Shown here: piece by piece, positions 26,401-36,820 of the stretch
How positions within the stretch are numbered: position 1 is the first letter of the stretch
How the letters are laid out: every line of letters starts with the position of its first letter
Assembly (NCBI RefSeq): GCF_020379485.1
Contig: NW_026014690.1
Span: 1 to 64,000 of the forward strand
Length of the DNA: 64,000 bases
Direction: 5' to 3'
Source of the DNA: Brassica napus
Lineage: Eukaryota; Streptophyta; Magnoliopsida; Brassicales; Brassicaceae
Notes under the pieces: model-generated
The model's input: only the letters and a program-made list of their open reading frames with translations
What the model was told of the DNA's origin: nothing
Databases searched by the model: none
Position numbers and translations under genes: made by a program

Positions 26401-28237
26401 ATCAGGTGATCCCAGTTTTCTGTTTGGGAATATGACAGCTTCTTTGTCATTCTAATCAAACCAGGATGAATCGCGATGTAAGAAGCTTGATTTTGATACA
26501 TAAAGTAGTGGAGAATCACCAGGAAGCTGAATAAATCTCATAGGAGTTAGGATGAAGAAGCTATCCCACTTTCAAATCAGGTGATCCCAGTTTTCCTGTT
26601 TGGGAATATGACAGCTTCTTTGTCATTCTAATCAAACCAGGATGAATCGCGATGTAAGAAGCTTGATTTTGATACATAAAGTAGTGGAGAATCACCAGGA
26701 AGCTGAATAAATCTCATAGGAGTTAGGATGAAGAAGCTATCCCACTTTCAAATCAGGTGATCCCAGTTTTCCTGTTTGGGAATATGACAGCTTCTTTGTC
26801 ATTCTAATCAAACCAGGATGAATCGCGATGTAAGAAGCTTGATTTTGATACATAAAGTAGTGGAGAATCACAGGAAGCTGAATAAATCTCATAGGAGTTA
26901 GGATGAAGAAGCTATCCCACTTTCAAATCAGGTGATCCCAGTTTTCCTGTTGGGAATATGACACTTCTTGTCATTCTAATCAAACCAGGATGAATCGGAT
27001 CGCGATGTAAGAAAGCTTGATTTGAACATAAAGTAGTGGAGAATCACCAGGAGCTGAATAAATCTCATAGGAGTTAGGATGAAGAAGCTATCCCACTTTC
27101 AAATCAGGTGATCCCAGTTTTTCCTGTTTGGGAATATGATAGCTTCTTTGTCATTCTAATCAAACAAGGATGAATCGCGATGTAAGAAGCTGATTTTGAT
27201 ACATAAAGTAGTGGAGAATCACCAGGAAGCTGAATAAATCTCATAGAGTTAGGATGATGAAGAAGCTATCCCACTTTCAAATCAGGTGATCCCAGTTTTC
27301 CTGTTGGGAATATGACAGCTTCTTTGTCATTCTAATCAAACCAGGATGAATCGCGATGTAAGAAGCTTGATTTTGATACATAAAGTAGTGGAGAATCACC
27401 AGGAAGCTGAATAAATCTCATAGGAGTTAGGATGAAGAAGCTATCCCACTTTAATCAGGAGGTGATCCCAGTTTTCCTGTTTGGGAATATGACAGCTTCT
27501 TTGTCATTCTAATCAAACCAGGATGAATCGCGATGATGTAAGAAGCTTGATTTTGATACATAAAGTAGTGGAGAATCCAGGAAGTGAATAAATCTCATAG
27601 GAGTTAGGATGATGAAGAAGCTATCCCACTTTCAAATCAGGTGATCCCAGTTTCCTGTTTGGGGAATATGACAGCTTCTTTGTCATTCTAATCAAACCAG
27701 GATGAATCGCGATGTAAGAAGCTTGATTTTGATACATAAAGTAGTGGAGAATCACCAGGAAGCTGAATTAAATCTCATAGGAGTTAGGATGAAGAAGCTA
27801 TCCCACTTTCAAATCAGGTGATCCCAGTTTCCTGTTTGGGAATATGACAGCTTTTTGTCATTCTAATCAAACCAGGATGAATCGCGATGTAAGAAGCTTG
27901 ATTTTGATACATAAAGTAGTGGAGAATCACCAGGAAGCTGAATAAATCTCATAGGAGTTAGGATGAAGAAGCTATCCCACTTTCAAATCAGGTGATCCCA
28001 GTTTTCCTGTTTGGGAATATGACAGCTTCTTTGTCATTCTAATCAAACCAGGATGAATCGCGATGTAAGAAGCTTGATTTTGATACATAAAGTAGTGGAG
28101 AATCACCAGGAAGTGAATAAATCTCATAGGAGTTAGGATGAAGAAGCTATCCCACTTTCAAATCAGGTGATCCCAGTTTTGTTTGGGAATATGACAGCTT
28201 CTTTGTCATTCTAATCAAACCGGATGAATCGCGATGT
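11437..28237. repeat. Brassica centromeric satellite array (176-bp CentBr-type), about 95 units
   Basis: Head-to-tail units repeat every 176 bp, measured for example from the TCAGGTGATCCC start at 14251 to 14427 to 14603. Each normal unit has one HindIII site (AAGCTT) and an abundant run GAATATGACAGCTTC. Units are highly alike. The main variable site is GGAAG-CTG-AAT, with CTG, TCG or TG; TCG occurs only between about 12265 and 17015. Small insertions and deletions become frequent after about 18770. I recognise the unit as the CentBr/canrep HindIII satellite of Brassica centromeres. It is not expected to code for protein; its known role is as the DNA on which centromeric chromatin sits. CentBr1 versus CentBr2 is not decided here. 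Confidence 0.96.
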
Positions 28238-28316
28238 TGTGTAAGTATAGATGGAAGACCAGGAAGCTGAGATTGAGACCTTAACTTAGAGTTTTGAACT
28301 GTCCCACTTTCAAACC
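28238..28316. repeat. Decayed satellite half-monomer at the right array edge
   Basis: After the last clear unit the text still matches the satellite in two blocks at the right spacing: ACCAGGAAGCTGA (28258-28270) and TCCCACTTTCAAA (near 28302-28314), with 31 nt between them against 33 in a normal unit. The rest is diverged. Decayed end monomers are typical where homogenisation stops. Confidence 0.75.
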
Positions 28317-29286
28317 AACAGTACCTAGTTGGGGAAGTTATCTGATCGGTATGAGAAGGTAACTTGTTTGAACAGAAGAGAGGAGGGATGAAATCGACCC
28401 TTAAGAGGGATAAGTGCTGTTAAAGGGATGGGATAAAGGGATCACTTTGACAGCTGTTATGATTGCTGGAAAGGAGAATTAGAAGTACCTTTATCTAGTG
28501 CCATGTGAGAAACGCAAGCCTAAGTGATTAAAAAGGCTAGTTCCAGCCTTGTCATTTGACTACACATGGTCTTAACTCATTTAGAATTTCTTGTTGCTCT
28601 CTCTATTAATACTTGTAAACTATCAGTTTAATAATGAGATGGTCTCTTCTCTTTTCTCTCACTTAAGATAGAAAAAGAAACGAACGAAGAGAAAAAGGAG
28701 AGAAGAAGAGAAGGCAAAAGAAAGAAAATAAAATAGAAGGAGGATTAAAAAAATGAGACATTCTATTCTTTTTTTTTTCTTAAAATGAAAGAAAGCTTCT
28801 AAAACAGAAAAAAAATCAAGAAAAAAGATGTAAGAAAAGGAGAAGAAAAAGGAGAAAAAGACAGAAAATCAATAGAAAAAAGGAATCCTTGTTTTTTTGA
28901 AGCAGACTAAATCTTCTAAAAAAAAGAAGGATAAAAAAATTTGAAAAAGTGGAAAAGAAAAGAAAATAAGACACCAAAAAAAGAAAAGGAAGGAAAATCC
29001 AAGACAAGAAAAAGGAAAGGAAAAAGAAAAAAAAGACGAGAGAAGAAAAAAACAGAAAAAATTGAAAAGAAAGAAGTAAAAAAAAAGAGAAAACGAAAGT
29101 TGAAATCTCATAGAAGAACAAGAAAGAACAAAGAAATCAAAAATAAAAAATCGCACGAAATTTTTTCTTTTCTTAATCTTTTAATTTTTCATCTGCTTAC
29201 CCTGATTGGTTGAATCATGCTCTAATACACCAACGTGTATATGGGTATCAGGAGCCAGGTTGCTAAAAGAGTGAGGAGTTGTAATA
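28317..29286. other. Unassigned DNA with a purine-rich tract
   Basis: No gene. From about 28660 to 29160 the plus strand is almost all A and G, which creates long meaningless open frames on both strands. At 29243-29262 GGGTATCAGGAGCCAGGTTG resembles a degenerate copia primer-binding site (TGGTATCAGAGCC), so part of this stretch could be an old copia LTR and leader in plus orientation. That reading is weak because no partner LTR is visible. Confidence 0.5.
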
Positions 29287-30108
29287 TGATCCTAGGACCC
29301 TTCTCTGGATGGTTGGATAGATCCTTGCATAAACGAATCAAAGACTCAAGTTTATCAAGGCTGTGGATCGAATGGTGACACAAGAGGCTGCGGAAAGGCT
29401 CCTTGATACTCCTAGGCTTAGATCGGATATGACACACCTTTCTAAAGCCCTTGGGCGTTGGATATTACACACCACAGACTGGATACTACTCACCAGACAC
29501 TCTCTAACTCGTGAAGCAAGGGAGAAGAAAAACAAGGGTTTAAACAAAAGATAACTTAGATTAGAATGAGGGTTTGTGATACACTTAAATAGAGAGATCC
29601 TTGTACATGCACAAGGTCTCGAAAACATAAGAAACTTAAAGGAACAGGCTCCACCTTGGTTTCAAGTAAAACACAACACTTAGACTAAACATAATAAAGA
29701 AGATAGATGATGAAGTCGGTCCAAGATGCCTTAGGCCGAGTGCATCCAAGATTATACAACTAGGAATGTGAAGTGAACTTATGGCCTCATAAAAAACCTT
29801 GATTAGAAAACCCAGTGGGACAAAACTAATCAAGGGAAAAGAGTATACCAAGCCACTTGCCTAGATGATGATCAGCTTGATGGTAAGATCAATGAATGGT
29901 GATGAGTTGTCTTGGTGGCTCAAGCTTCTCCAAGACAGTCTTCTTGCTTTTAGAGATCTTCAGTATGTTTCCAACGGCTTCCTTGAGTCTCCTTGTCATT
30001 GCACGAGTGATAGGACCTGTGGGAATGGCTAAGACAGCTTCCTCTTCAGCTGTGTATCTAGTCTCTCCTTCTTCATCTTTATCAACTAGCTGGTCCATGA
30101 TCATATCA
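29287..30108 (-). repeat. gypsy3 3' LTR (822 bp)
   Basis: On the minus strand it begins TGATATGATCATGG and ends near CCTAGGATCA. It contains the end of the polyprotein frame and a hairpin-I module (29784-29845). It is about 13 bp shorter than the partner LTR, with scattered indels. Confidence 0.85.
29784..29845 (-). other. Hairpin-I RNA element inside the gypsy3 3' LTR
   Basis: On the minus strand: TTTTCCC, arm CCTTGATTAG, core TTTTGTCCCACTGGGTTTT, arm CTAATCAAGG, then the GGTTTTT tail. The ten-base arms pair perfectly and share no sequence with the arms in the copia elements, although the core is the same. Confidence 0.75.
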
Positions 30109-30140
30109 TCCCCTCCCACTTGAAAAGGATTTGTCCTCAA
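29889..30140 (-). pseudogene. gypsy3 polyprotein C-terminal tail, running into the LTR
   Basis: An open frame of 83 codons starts upstream of the LTR and continues about 220 bp into it, ending GPITRAMTRRLKEAV followed by a lysine-rich stretch. Coding that extends into the 3' LTR and ends in a short basic tail is a feature I recall for CRM-group elements, where the tail (CR motif) takes the place of a chromodomain and is linked to centromere targeting. The match is from memory and not aligned. Confidence 0.6.
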
Positions 30141-31409
30141 ATCTGGCTCATCTGCAATAAAGGGATCAAGTCAGTAACATTGAAGCTATTACTCACATCA
30201 TACTTACCTTGCAAATCCAGTTTGTAGGCATTGTTGCTGATCTTCCTTATGACCTTAAAAGGTCCATCAATCCGCGGCATCAGCTTGGACTTCCTTTCAT
30301 TGGGAAACCTCTCTTTCCTAGGTGAATCCAAACCTGATCACCCACTTCAAAGACCATCTCACGCCTTCCTTGTTAGCATGCTTAACATACTGTTTGGTTG
30401 TTGCCTCAATGTTGAGCCTAGCCTGCTCGTGGAGTTGTTTCACCATCTCTGCCTTCTTTTTGCCATCAACGCTGACCCTTTCACACTCAGGTAAAGGAAT
30501 TAAATCTAAAGGAGAGTGGGATTGAACCCATAAACTATCTCAAAAGGAGAAAACTTAGAAGTAGAATGCACAGCATGATTGTATGCAAATTCACAATGAT
30601 GGAGGCAAATAGTCTTCCCATGATTTCAAGTTTTTTTTATGAATGCACGCAAAGAGTGTTCCAAGAGTCCTATTAACTACTTCAGTTGTCCATCAGTTTG
30701 TGGATGACAGGTAGAGAAAACAAGAGTTTAGTACCTAGCTTAGACCAAAGAGTCTTCCAAAAATAACTAAGAAACTTAGTATCTCTATCAGAAACAATAG
30801 TCTTAGGCATGCCATGTATGCGCACAATCTCTTTAAAAGAACAAGTTAGCAATATGCAATGCATCATCAGTTTTGTGACAAGCTATGAAATGTGCCATCT
30901 TTGAGAACCTATCCACAACCACAAAGATAGAATCCTTTCCAGTCCTAGTTCTAGGCAAGCCAACAATGAAATCCATAGATATGTCATTCCAAGGATGATA
31001 AGGTATAGGGAGAGGAGTATACAAACCGTGAGACTGAACCTTAGACTTGGCTTGTTTGCAAGTTGCACATCTCTCACATAGTTTCTCCACATCTCTTTTC
31101 ATCCGAGGCCAAAAGAATGATCCTGCAAAGTTTTAAGAGTCTTTGCAATACCAAAGTGACCCATGAGACTTCCTCCATGAGATTCCCTAACAAACAAGTC
31201 TCTCAAAGAACAGTTAGGCACACACAATCGATTATCATAGAAAAGAAAACCATCATGCCTAAAGTAGTGTCCCTCAGCAAATTTCTCACAAAGTTGTAAG
31301 CTTCTTTAAAATCAGGATCATTCTCATACATTCCTTTAATCTGCTCAAATCCTAATAGCTTAGCATCAAGAGTGTTCAAGAGAACATACCTTCGGATAGG
31401 CATCAGCAA
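30137..31409 (-). pseudogene. gypsy3 integrase (broken)
   Basis: From right to left: end of RNase H and a spacer ending KLLGFEQIKGMYEND (near 31340), the zinc-binding cysteines [12 protein letters not shown] (about 31040-31075), the DDE core start [12 protein letters not shown] with [13 protein letters not shown] (about 30890-30990), then SDRDTKF near 30780. The region around the catalytic glutamate (30620-30720) is frameshifted. The C-terminal domain reads [11 protein letters not shown] and [14 protein letters not shown] at 30190-30330. At least three frame changes separate these parts, so no integrase could be made. Confidence 0.82.
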
Positions 31410-32011
31410 CTATGTTTTCCTTACCTTGTTTATACTTGATGACATAAGGAAATGTTCTCAATGAACTCGACCCACCTTGCGTGTCTCTTGCTGAGTTTGT
31501 GCTGTCCTTTGAGTATTTGAGAGACTCATGATCGTGTGTATGACGAACTCCTTAGGCCAGAGGTAGTGTTGCCAAGTCTGCAAGGCTCTCACCAAGGCAT
31601 AAGTTCTTTATCATAAGTTGCATAGTTGAGGGTAGCTCCTCCAAGCTTCTCACTGAAGTATGCAATGGGTCTCTTCTCCTGCATCAAACAGCACCAATTC
31701 CAATTCCTGAAGCATCACATTCTATTTCAAAGTTTTATAAAATCAGGAAGTATAAGAAGAGGGGCATTAGTAAGCTTCTCTTTTAGGCATTGAAAGGCAA
31801 GTTCTTGTGCTTCTCCCCCTTGAATCCGACTTTTCTTGATTACTTCAGTCAAGGGAGAGCTGCTATGGTGCTGAAATCTTTCACAAGCGCCTATAGAAAC
31901 CAGCAAGTCCATGGAAGCTCCTTACTTCACTCACTGTCTTAGGAATTGGCCATTCTCGTATAGCTCACTTCTCTGGATCAACTTTAACCCCATCTGCACC
32001 CACAATAAAGC
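31410..32011 (-). pseudogene. gypsy3 RNase H (broken)
   Basis: Minus-strand pieces include KEKLTNAPLLILPDF (near 31740) and, further left, remains of the tether and RNase H with several stops. It lies between the RT and integrase fragments, where RNase H belongs in this family. Confidence 0.7.
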
Positions 32012-32778
32012 CTAAAAAGACCAAGTGATCCGTTCCAAAAGTACACTTTTAAGGTTAGCAAAAAGAGATTCCTTTCTAAGCACATCAAGAACAGCTCTAA
32101 GATGTTCTATATGATCATTAAAGCTCTTACTGTATACAAGGATGTCATCAAAGTATACCACAACAAATATGCCAATGAATGATCTAAGAACATGATTCAT
32201 TAATCTCATGAATGTACTAGGTGCATTGGTTAATCCAAATGGCATGACTAACCACTCATATAGACCATGTTTAGTTTTGAATGCAGTTTTCCATTCATCT
32301 CCTTCTTTCATCCTAATCTGATGGTATCCACTTTTCAATCAATCTTAGAAAATATGCAAGAACCATGCAATTCATCAAGCATATCATCTAATCTAGGAAG
32401 GATGGCGATACTTTACAGTGATATTGTTGATGGCTCTGCAATCAACACACATGCGCCAGCTCCCATCTTTCTTGGGCACAAGTAGCACTGGAACAGCACA
32501 AGGACTCATGCTCTCTCGGATATGCCCTTTCTCCATCAGTTCCTCTACTTGCCTTTGTAGTTCTTTGGTCTCCACCGGATTGGTTCTGTATGCTGGCCTA
32601 TTGGGAAGTGTAGACCGGGCACAAAATCAATTTGGTGCTCAATCCCTCGCACTGGTGGTAGTCCATTGGGACTATCTTCTGGAAAAACATCTTGATATTC
32701 CTGTAAAAGATTGACAAGTTCACTCGGATACTCCGGTGCAATGTTAGTAGTGGTCAAGAGGATTCTTATAGATAACAA
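32012..32778 (-). pseudogene. gypsy3 reverse transcriptase (broken)
   Basis: Minus-strand pieces in order: LLQEYQDVFPEDSPNGLPP (near 32690), [18 protein letters not shown] with [19 protein letters not shown] (about 32440-32570), then [19 protein letters not shown] and the catalytic [12 protein letters not shown] (near 32135-32170). Frameshifts near 32340-32400 and 32580 split the domain. The catalytic YFDD box is intact as text. It is close in wording to gypsy1, pointing to the same clade. Confidence 0.87.
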
Positions 32779-32899
32779 AAGGATAGGAAGGTTAGAGCAG
32801 AGAGATCTTTTAACATCACCAGACTTGGCATAGAAGTTTAGTTGCTTTGTTGATTCAGCGGGAAGATCTATCTCTTTCTTCTTTGTAGCTGAAGCTGAT

Positions 32900-33268
32900 C
32901 AACCTGAACTTCCTTAGGAGTCATAGGCACAAGAACTGTTTTTCTCCCTTTAAACTCAAAGGTGTGCTTGTTGGCATACCCATCATGTATCACACGTCTA
33001 TCTGATTGCCACGGCCTTCCAAGGAGAAGATGTGTCCAGCTTCCATAGGCAACACATCACAAAGAATCTCATCTTCATATTTACCAATGGCTAAGGGAAC
33101 CATAACCTGAGTAGATACTCTCATCTCGCCCTCTTCATTGAGCCATTGGAGCCTATATGGTTTAGGATGCTTTGGACCTTTCAAACCCAACTTTTTAACC
33201 ATAGTCTCACTCGCAACGTTGACACAACTGCCTCCATCCACAATAAGACTACAGACCTTTCCTTGCAC
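32900..33268 (-). pseudogene. gypsy3 protease
   Basis: A 92-codon minus-strand stretch contains the aspartic protease signature LIVDGGSCVNVAS near the start. DGG in place of DTG or DSG is a variant I recall from this clade. The end near 32990-33040 (SLEGRGNQ) is frameshifted relative to the expected LLGRPW box. The protease would cut the gag-pol polyprotein. This is the domain that gypsy1 has lost. Confidence 0.78.
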
Positions 33269-33349
33269 TAGACTCTAGTCTAGAAGAAGAGATTCTTCTT
33301 TGCTCCATTTCTTCGGTCTTGCTTTGAAGACTCAAGGTTCTTCTAGCAA

Positions 33350-34529
33350 CTAGCAACCTTCCAGCAACCGGGTTGGCAACATACTCCTCTTCTGAACTGT
33401 GATCTTCTTCGGCCCTGTCTCATCATAAGCAGATTCATATTCTCCATTGGCATGAAGGATCATCACACGTTTGTTGGTACACTCATTAGCATAGTGCCCA
33501 CGTCCTTGGCACTTAAAACACTTCACATCTCTTGCACGCGAGCTTGTAGCTTCCACTTTCCCTTATCTTTGTTGTAGATGCTACTAGACTTGGCTTCTTC
33601 TTTTGGCTGTGGCTTGCTCTCCTTTTGATAGCTCGGTTTATCTTCCTTAGAGGTCTGGTATCTATTGGAACCATAGCTGCCACGCGCATGACTTCTTCTC
33701 TTAACTTGTTGCTCCACCAAGATAGCTTTTGTGTAGCATCTCCTCTATTCCAGTAGTGTTGCATCTCCACTCTATCTTGTATCTCACGGTTGAGTCCACC
33801 AAGAAATCGTGCCATGGTAGCTTCACTGTCCTCAGATACACAAGCTCTTAGCATAAGCAACTCATCTCTTGAAAGTATTCCTCTACAGACTTTGATCCTT
33901 GTGTGAGCAGTCTCAGCTTTTGATGAAGATCACGGTGATAATGGCTTGGTACAAACCTCTTGCGCATCACAGCTTTCATCTCTGCCCATGTTTCAATGGA
34001 AATTCACCATTGCGCCTCTTGTTTGTAACCAACTGATCCACCAGCTTAATGCATAGTCATTGAACTCGGTAGCAGCTACTTGAATCTTCTTAGTCTCGAG
34101 AGTAATGCTGACAGTTGAAAACGAGTTCGAGTTCGATCTTCTTCTCCCACTCAAGATAGGCATCTGGATCAGCTTTACCATGGAAAGGAGGGATCTTAAG
34201 CTTTAATCCTGATAGCTCATTGCGTCTATGCCTCCGGCCCTCATGATCACGTCGAGATATTCTACTGCTACGTCTTGAACCGGAGCTATGGCTACTTCTC
34301 TCATAGAAGTTATCAGTCTCTTCTGATCCAGCATGCTCACGCTGACTTGTCTGTTTCTTCTTGGCTCATGTCCTTGAACCAGATGCTTGTCCTTGCCCAT
34401 CATGCGGTCTCTGATCATACTCTTTCTTCTAGTAACTTCACCATCGCTTCCATCACTTGTTTGGTGATTGCTTCTTGCAGCAATCTATTCCTTCGCACAA
34501 AGGTTTCATCATCCTCTTCTCAGACCCCA
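33350..34529 (-). pseudogene. gypsy3 gag (broken)
   Basis: Starts near 34529 (ATGGGGTCTGAG on the minus strand) and ends in a CCHC knuckle, CFKCQGRGHYANEC, at about 33480-33525. Several frames (33993-34181, 33513-33860, 34203-34418) carry the pieces. The 33513-33860 piece has the gag motif ARFLGGLNREIQDRVEMQHY. Gag would form the particle that packages element RNA. Confidence 0.78.
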
Positions 34530-35018
34530 TTGCTTCCTGATACACGAAAAACTTGAACCAGTAGTAGTTTCAAAAGAATCAGAACTCAAGATTCAAGAAA
34601 CAAAGTATTCAAACAAAGCGGCAAATGAAGATACTTGATCAACACGCGACGATTTGAATTCTATTTTCGAAATTGAAACAATAACAGATCAGATTCAACG
34701 GATGATGAAATGAGATAATCGAATCCTGATCTATGATTCTAACAACAGATCGAGTCACACAATCACAAGAAACTTTCGGATCAAGTAAAACGATAACGTA
34801 ATCGACAAGAATGTGAAAAGGTTTTGTTCAAAACTTGATCGAAATTCTTAGATCTATCATATGAGATACGAAACAATCAGATCTAGCAATCCTGATAGTG
34901 AAACAAGCAGATCAATGAGAATAAACACACAAGAACCGATTGATCAACAAAATATGAATCGACAAAGAGTAGATCTTAAGAAATCGCAAAAGAGAAATCG
35001 AAACTCCCCTTCCAGAGT

Positions 35019-35030
35019 GCTCTGATACCA
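35019..35030 (-). other. gypsy3 primer-binding site
   Basis: On the minus strand TGGTATCAGAGC, five bases inside the 5' LTR, complementary to initiator Met tRNA. Confidence 0.9.
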
Positions 35031-35035
35031 CTTAA

Positions 35036-35870
35036 TGAGATCCTAGGACCCTTCTCTGGATGGTTTGGATAGATCCTTGCATAAACGAATCAAAGACTCA
35101 AGTTTATCAAGGCTGTGGATCGAATGGTGACACAAGAGGCTGCGGAAAGGCTCCTTGATACTCCTAGGCTTAGATCGGATATGACACACCTTTCTAAAGC
35201 CCTTGGGCGTTGGATATTACACACCAACAGACTGGATACTACTCACCAGACACTCTCTTAACTCGTGAAAGCAAGGGAGAAGAAAACACAAGGTTTAAAC
35301 AAAAGATAACTTAGATTAGAATGAGGGTTTGTGATACACTTAAATAGAGAGATCCTTGTACATGCACAAGGTCTCGAAAACATAAGAAAACTTAAAGGAA
35401 AAGGCTCCACACGGTTTCAAAGTAATAACACAACACTTAGACTAAAACATAATATAAGATAGATGATGAAGTCGGTCCAAGATGCCTTAGGCCGAGTTGC
35501 ATCCAAGATACATCAACTAGGAATGTGTAAGTGAACTTGATACCTCATTAAAAACCTTGATTAGAAAACCCAGTGGGACAAAACTAATCAGGGAAAAAGA
35601 GTATACCAAGCCACTTGCCTAGATGATGATCAGCTTGATGGTAAGATCATGAATGGTGATGAGTGTGTCTTGGTAGCTCAAGCTTCTACCAAGACAGTCT
35701 TCTTGCTTCTTAGAGATCTTCAGTATGTTTCCAACGGCTTCTTGAGTCTCCTTGTCATTGCACGAGTGATAGGACCTGTGGGAATGGCTAAGACAGCTTC
35801 CTCTTCAGCTAGTGTATCTTTAGTCTCTCCTTCTTCATCTTTATCAACTAGCTGGTCCATGATCATATCA
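35036..35870 (-). repeat. gypsy3 5' LTR (835 bp)
   Basis: Partner of 29287-30108. Minus-strand ends TGATATGATC and GGATCTCA. Contains the second copy of the hairpin-I module (35542-35605). It directly abuts the truncated LTR fragment that follows. Confidence 0.87.
35542..35605 (-). other. Hairpin-I RNA element in the gypsy3 5' LTR
   Basis: Minus strand: CTCTTTTTCCC, arm CCTGATTAG, core TTTTGTCCCACTGGGTTTT, arm CTAATCAAGG, tail GGTTTTTAATGAGG. One base of the first arm is missing compared with the other LTR copy. Confidence 0.72.
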
Positions 35871-36232
35871 AAAGACCAGCCTTATCTCATCCCAGGCCGT
35901 CCATCATTCAAGTTATATCAGCCCTAGGATATAGGTTTATGATATTGACAAAAGATTGTAGAGACTATATAAGCCCAGATGGCGATGTATAATCGACTAA
36001 GTGAGTAAGGGGTTTCCCCTCTCCTTCTCTAATCTGAAACAATAATCTTCAGTCTCTTATTCTCTCAGTATCATCTAGTCTCTTTAAGATCTCTTAATCT
36101 CTCGTGTCTTAAGTTCTTAGACACTCTCACAAAATCTCTCGTCCTAAATCACTAGAACAAGCTCTAATCATTCTTCATTGAAGCAAATACACACACAAAT
36201 ACTACCAGAGTAGAGATCTCTTTAAAATCATA
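35871..36232 (+). repeat. Truncated LTR fragment related to elements A and B
   Basis: Aligns by eye with the last part of the A and B LTRs: GTTATATCAGCCCT, a TATA box ACTATATAAGC near 35964, GAGTAAGGGGTTTCCCC, and the end GAGATCTCTTTAAAATCATA at 36213-36232, nearly the A terminus. No primer-binding site follows, so it is the end of a 3' LTR or of a solo LTR. Its left part is cut off exactly at the gypsy3 LTR, with no matching sequence on the far side of gypsy3. Confidence 0.8.
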
Positions 36233-36820
36233 GAGTAGACAGTGTGATACTTTGGGAATGATATGGAGACAAGACTGATTAAAGAGTTTGCAGCAGCATG
36301 GGTTAGAGGAGAGTGTTCCTAACTCAGCCTATATGGGTAGTTCAGTAGAAAGATAGAGAAAGTGTGGTTATGAAGGGGAAGGAAAAAAGGAGCAGATGAA
36401 TCCTAAGCACAAAGAAAGAAGGGATGGGTTTGATCAAGATGTGTATGCTTTGGCTACGACCCGGAGACAAGGTGTCCTGCCTAAGCATCCCACATCCAAC
36501 CCATCATCATTGATCTGGAGCAAAGCACACTCATATGAATCTGTGATAGAAGTCTGATAAGTGAAGTCAAGGCTGCATGCAAACAGGGAGTGTGTGATAG
36601 CAATGTTGCTTAGGATCCCAAGAAGGAGGGGAAACCTCAAGCTGTTTTGAGCAGAACTCACTGCATTCTACCTGCCTTCAGTCACTTTCAAATCTGATAT
36701 CAGTGACAGAAGGCCACAGTTGATTGATTCTGATTGTCAAGAGTATCAGGCCAAATGAAGTTGAGTTTCAAGATCTGAAGACTGGGGAGTTATGGTAGAG
36801 CCTGCTGGTGGTTTAGAGGG
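36233..36820 (+). pseudogene. copia3 gag end and protease region (decayed)
   Basis: Recognisable pieces in shifting frames: DQDVYALATT near 36440, an aspartic protease-like ID-SGA (frameshifted) near 36509-36525, FYLPAFS near 36664, SNLISVT near 36688, and VEFQDLKTGEL near 36758. At least three frameshifts and a stop are present. The part left of about 36400 shows no domain. It continues across copia1 into the gag-preintegrase fragment. Confidence 0.68.
36816..36820. repeat. Target-site duplication of copia1 (GAGGG), left copy
   Basis: GAGGG precedes the copia1 LTR here and follows its other LTR at 42833-42837. Confidence 0.85.

Larger units (their letters stand above)
29287..35870 (-). mobile_element. 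gypsy3: decayed Ty3/gypsy element, centromeric-chromovirus type
   Basis: LTRs at 29287-30108 and 35036-35870 flank gag, protease, RT, RNase H and integrase, all on the minus strand in that order from right to left. A primer-binding site (TGGTATCAGAGC on the minus strand) is at 35019-35030 and a purine run (GTGGGAGGGGA) abuts the other LTR. All coding domains are broken by frameshifts and stops, and the LTRs differ by many small indels, so it is an old, dead insertion. RT and integrase wording, and a coding tail that runs into the LTR, match what I recall of CRM-type centromeric retrotransposons. I found no convincing target-site duplication. Confidence 0.88.

Noticed and set aside
11437..28237. 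Regular repeat array as a possible CRISPR array
   Set aside because: Units are 176 bp, contiguous, with no unique spacers; plant centromeric satellite.
28816..29213. Overlapping open frames rich in Phe/Leu on one strand and Lys/Arg on the other
   Set aside because: Product of the purine-rich tract; low-complexity translation on both strands.
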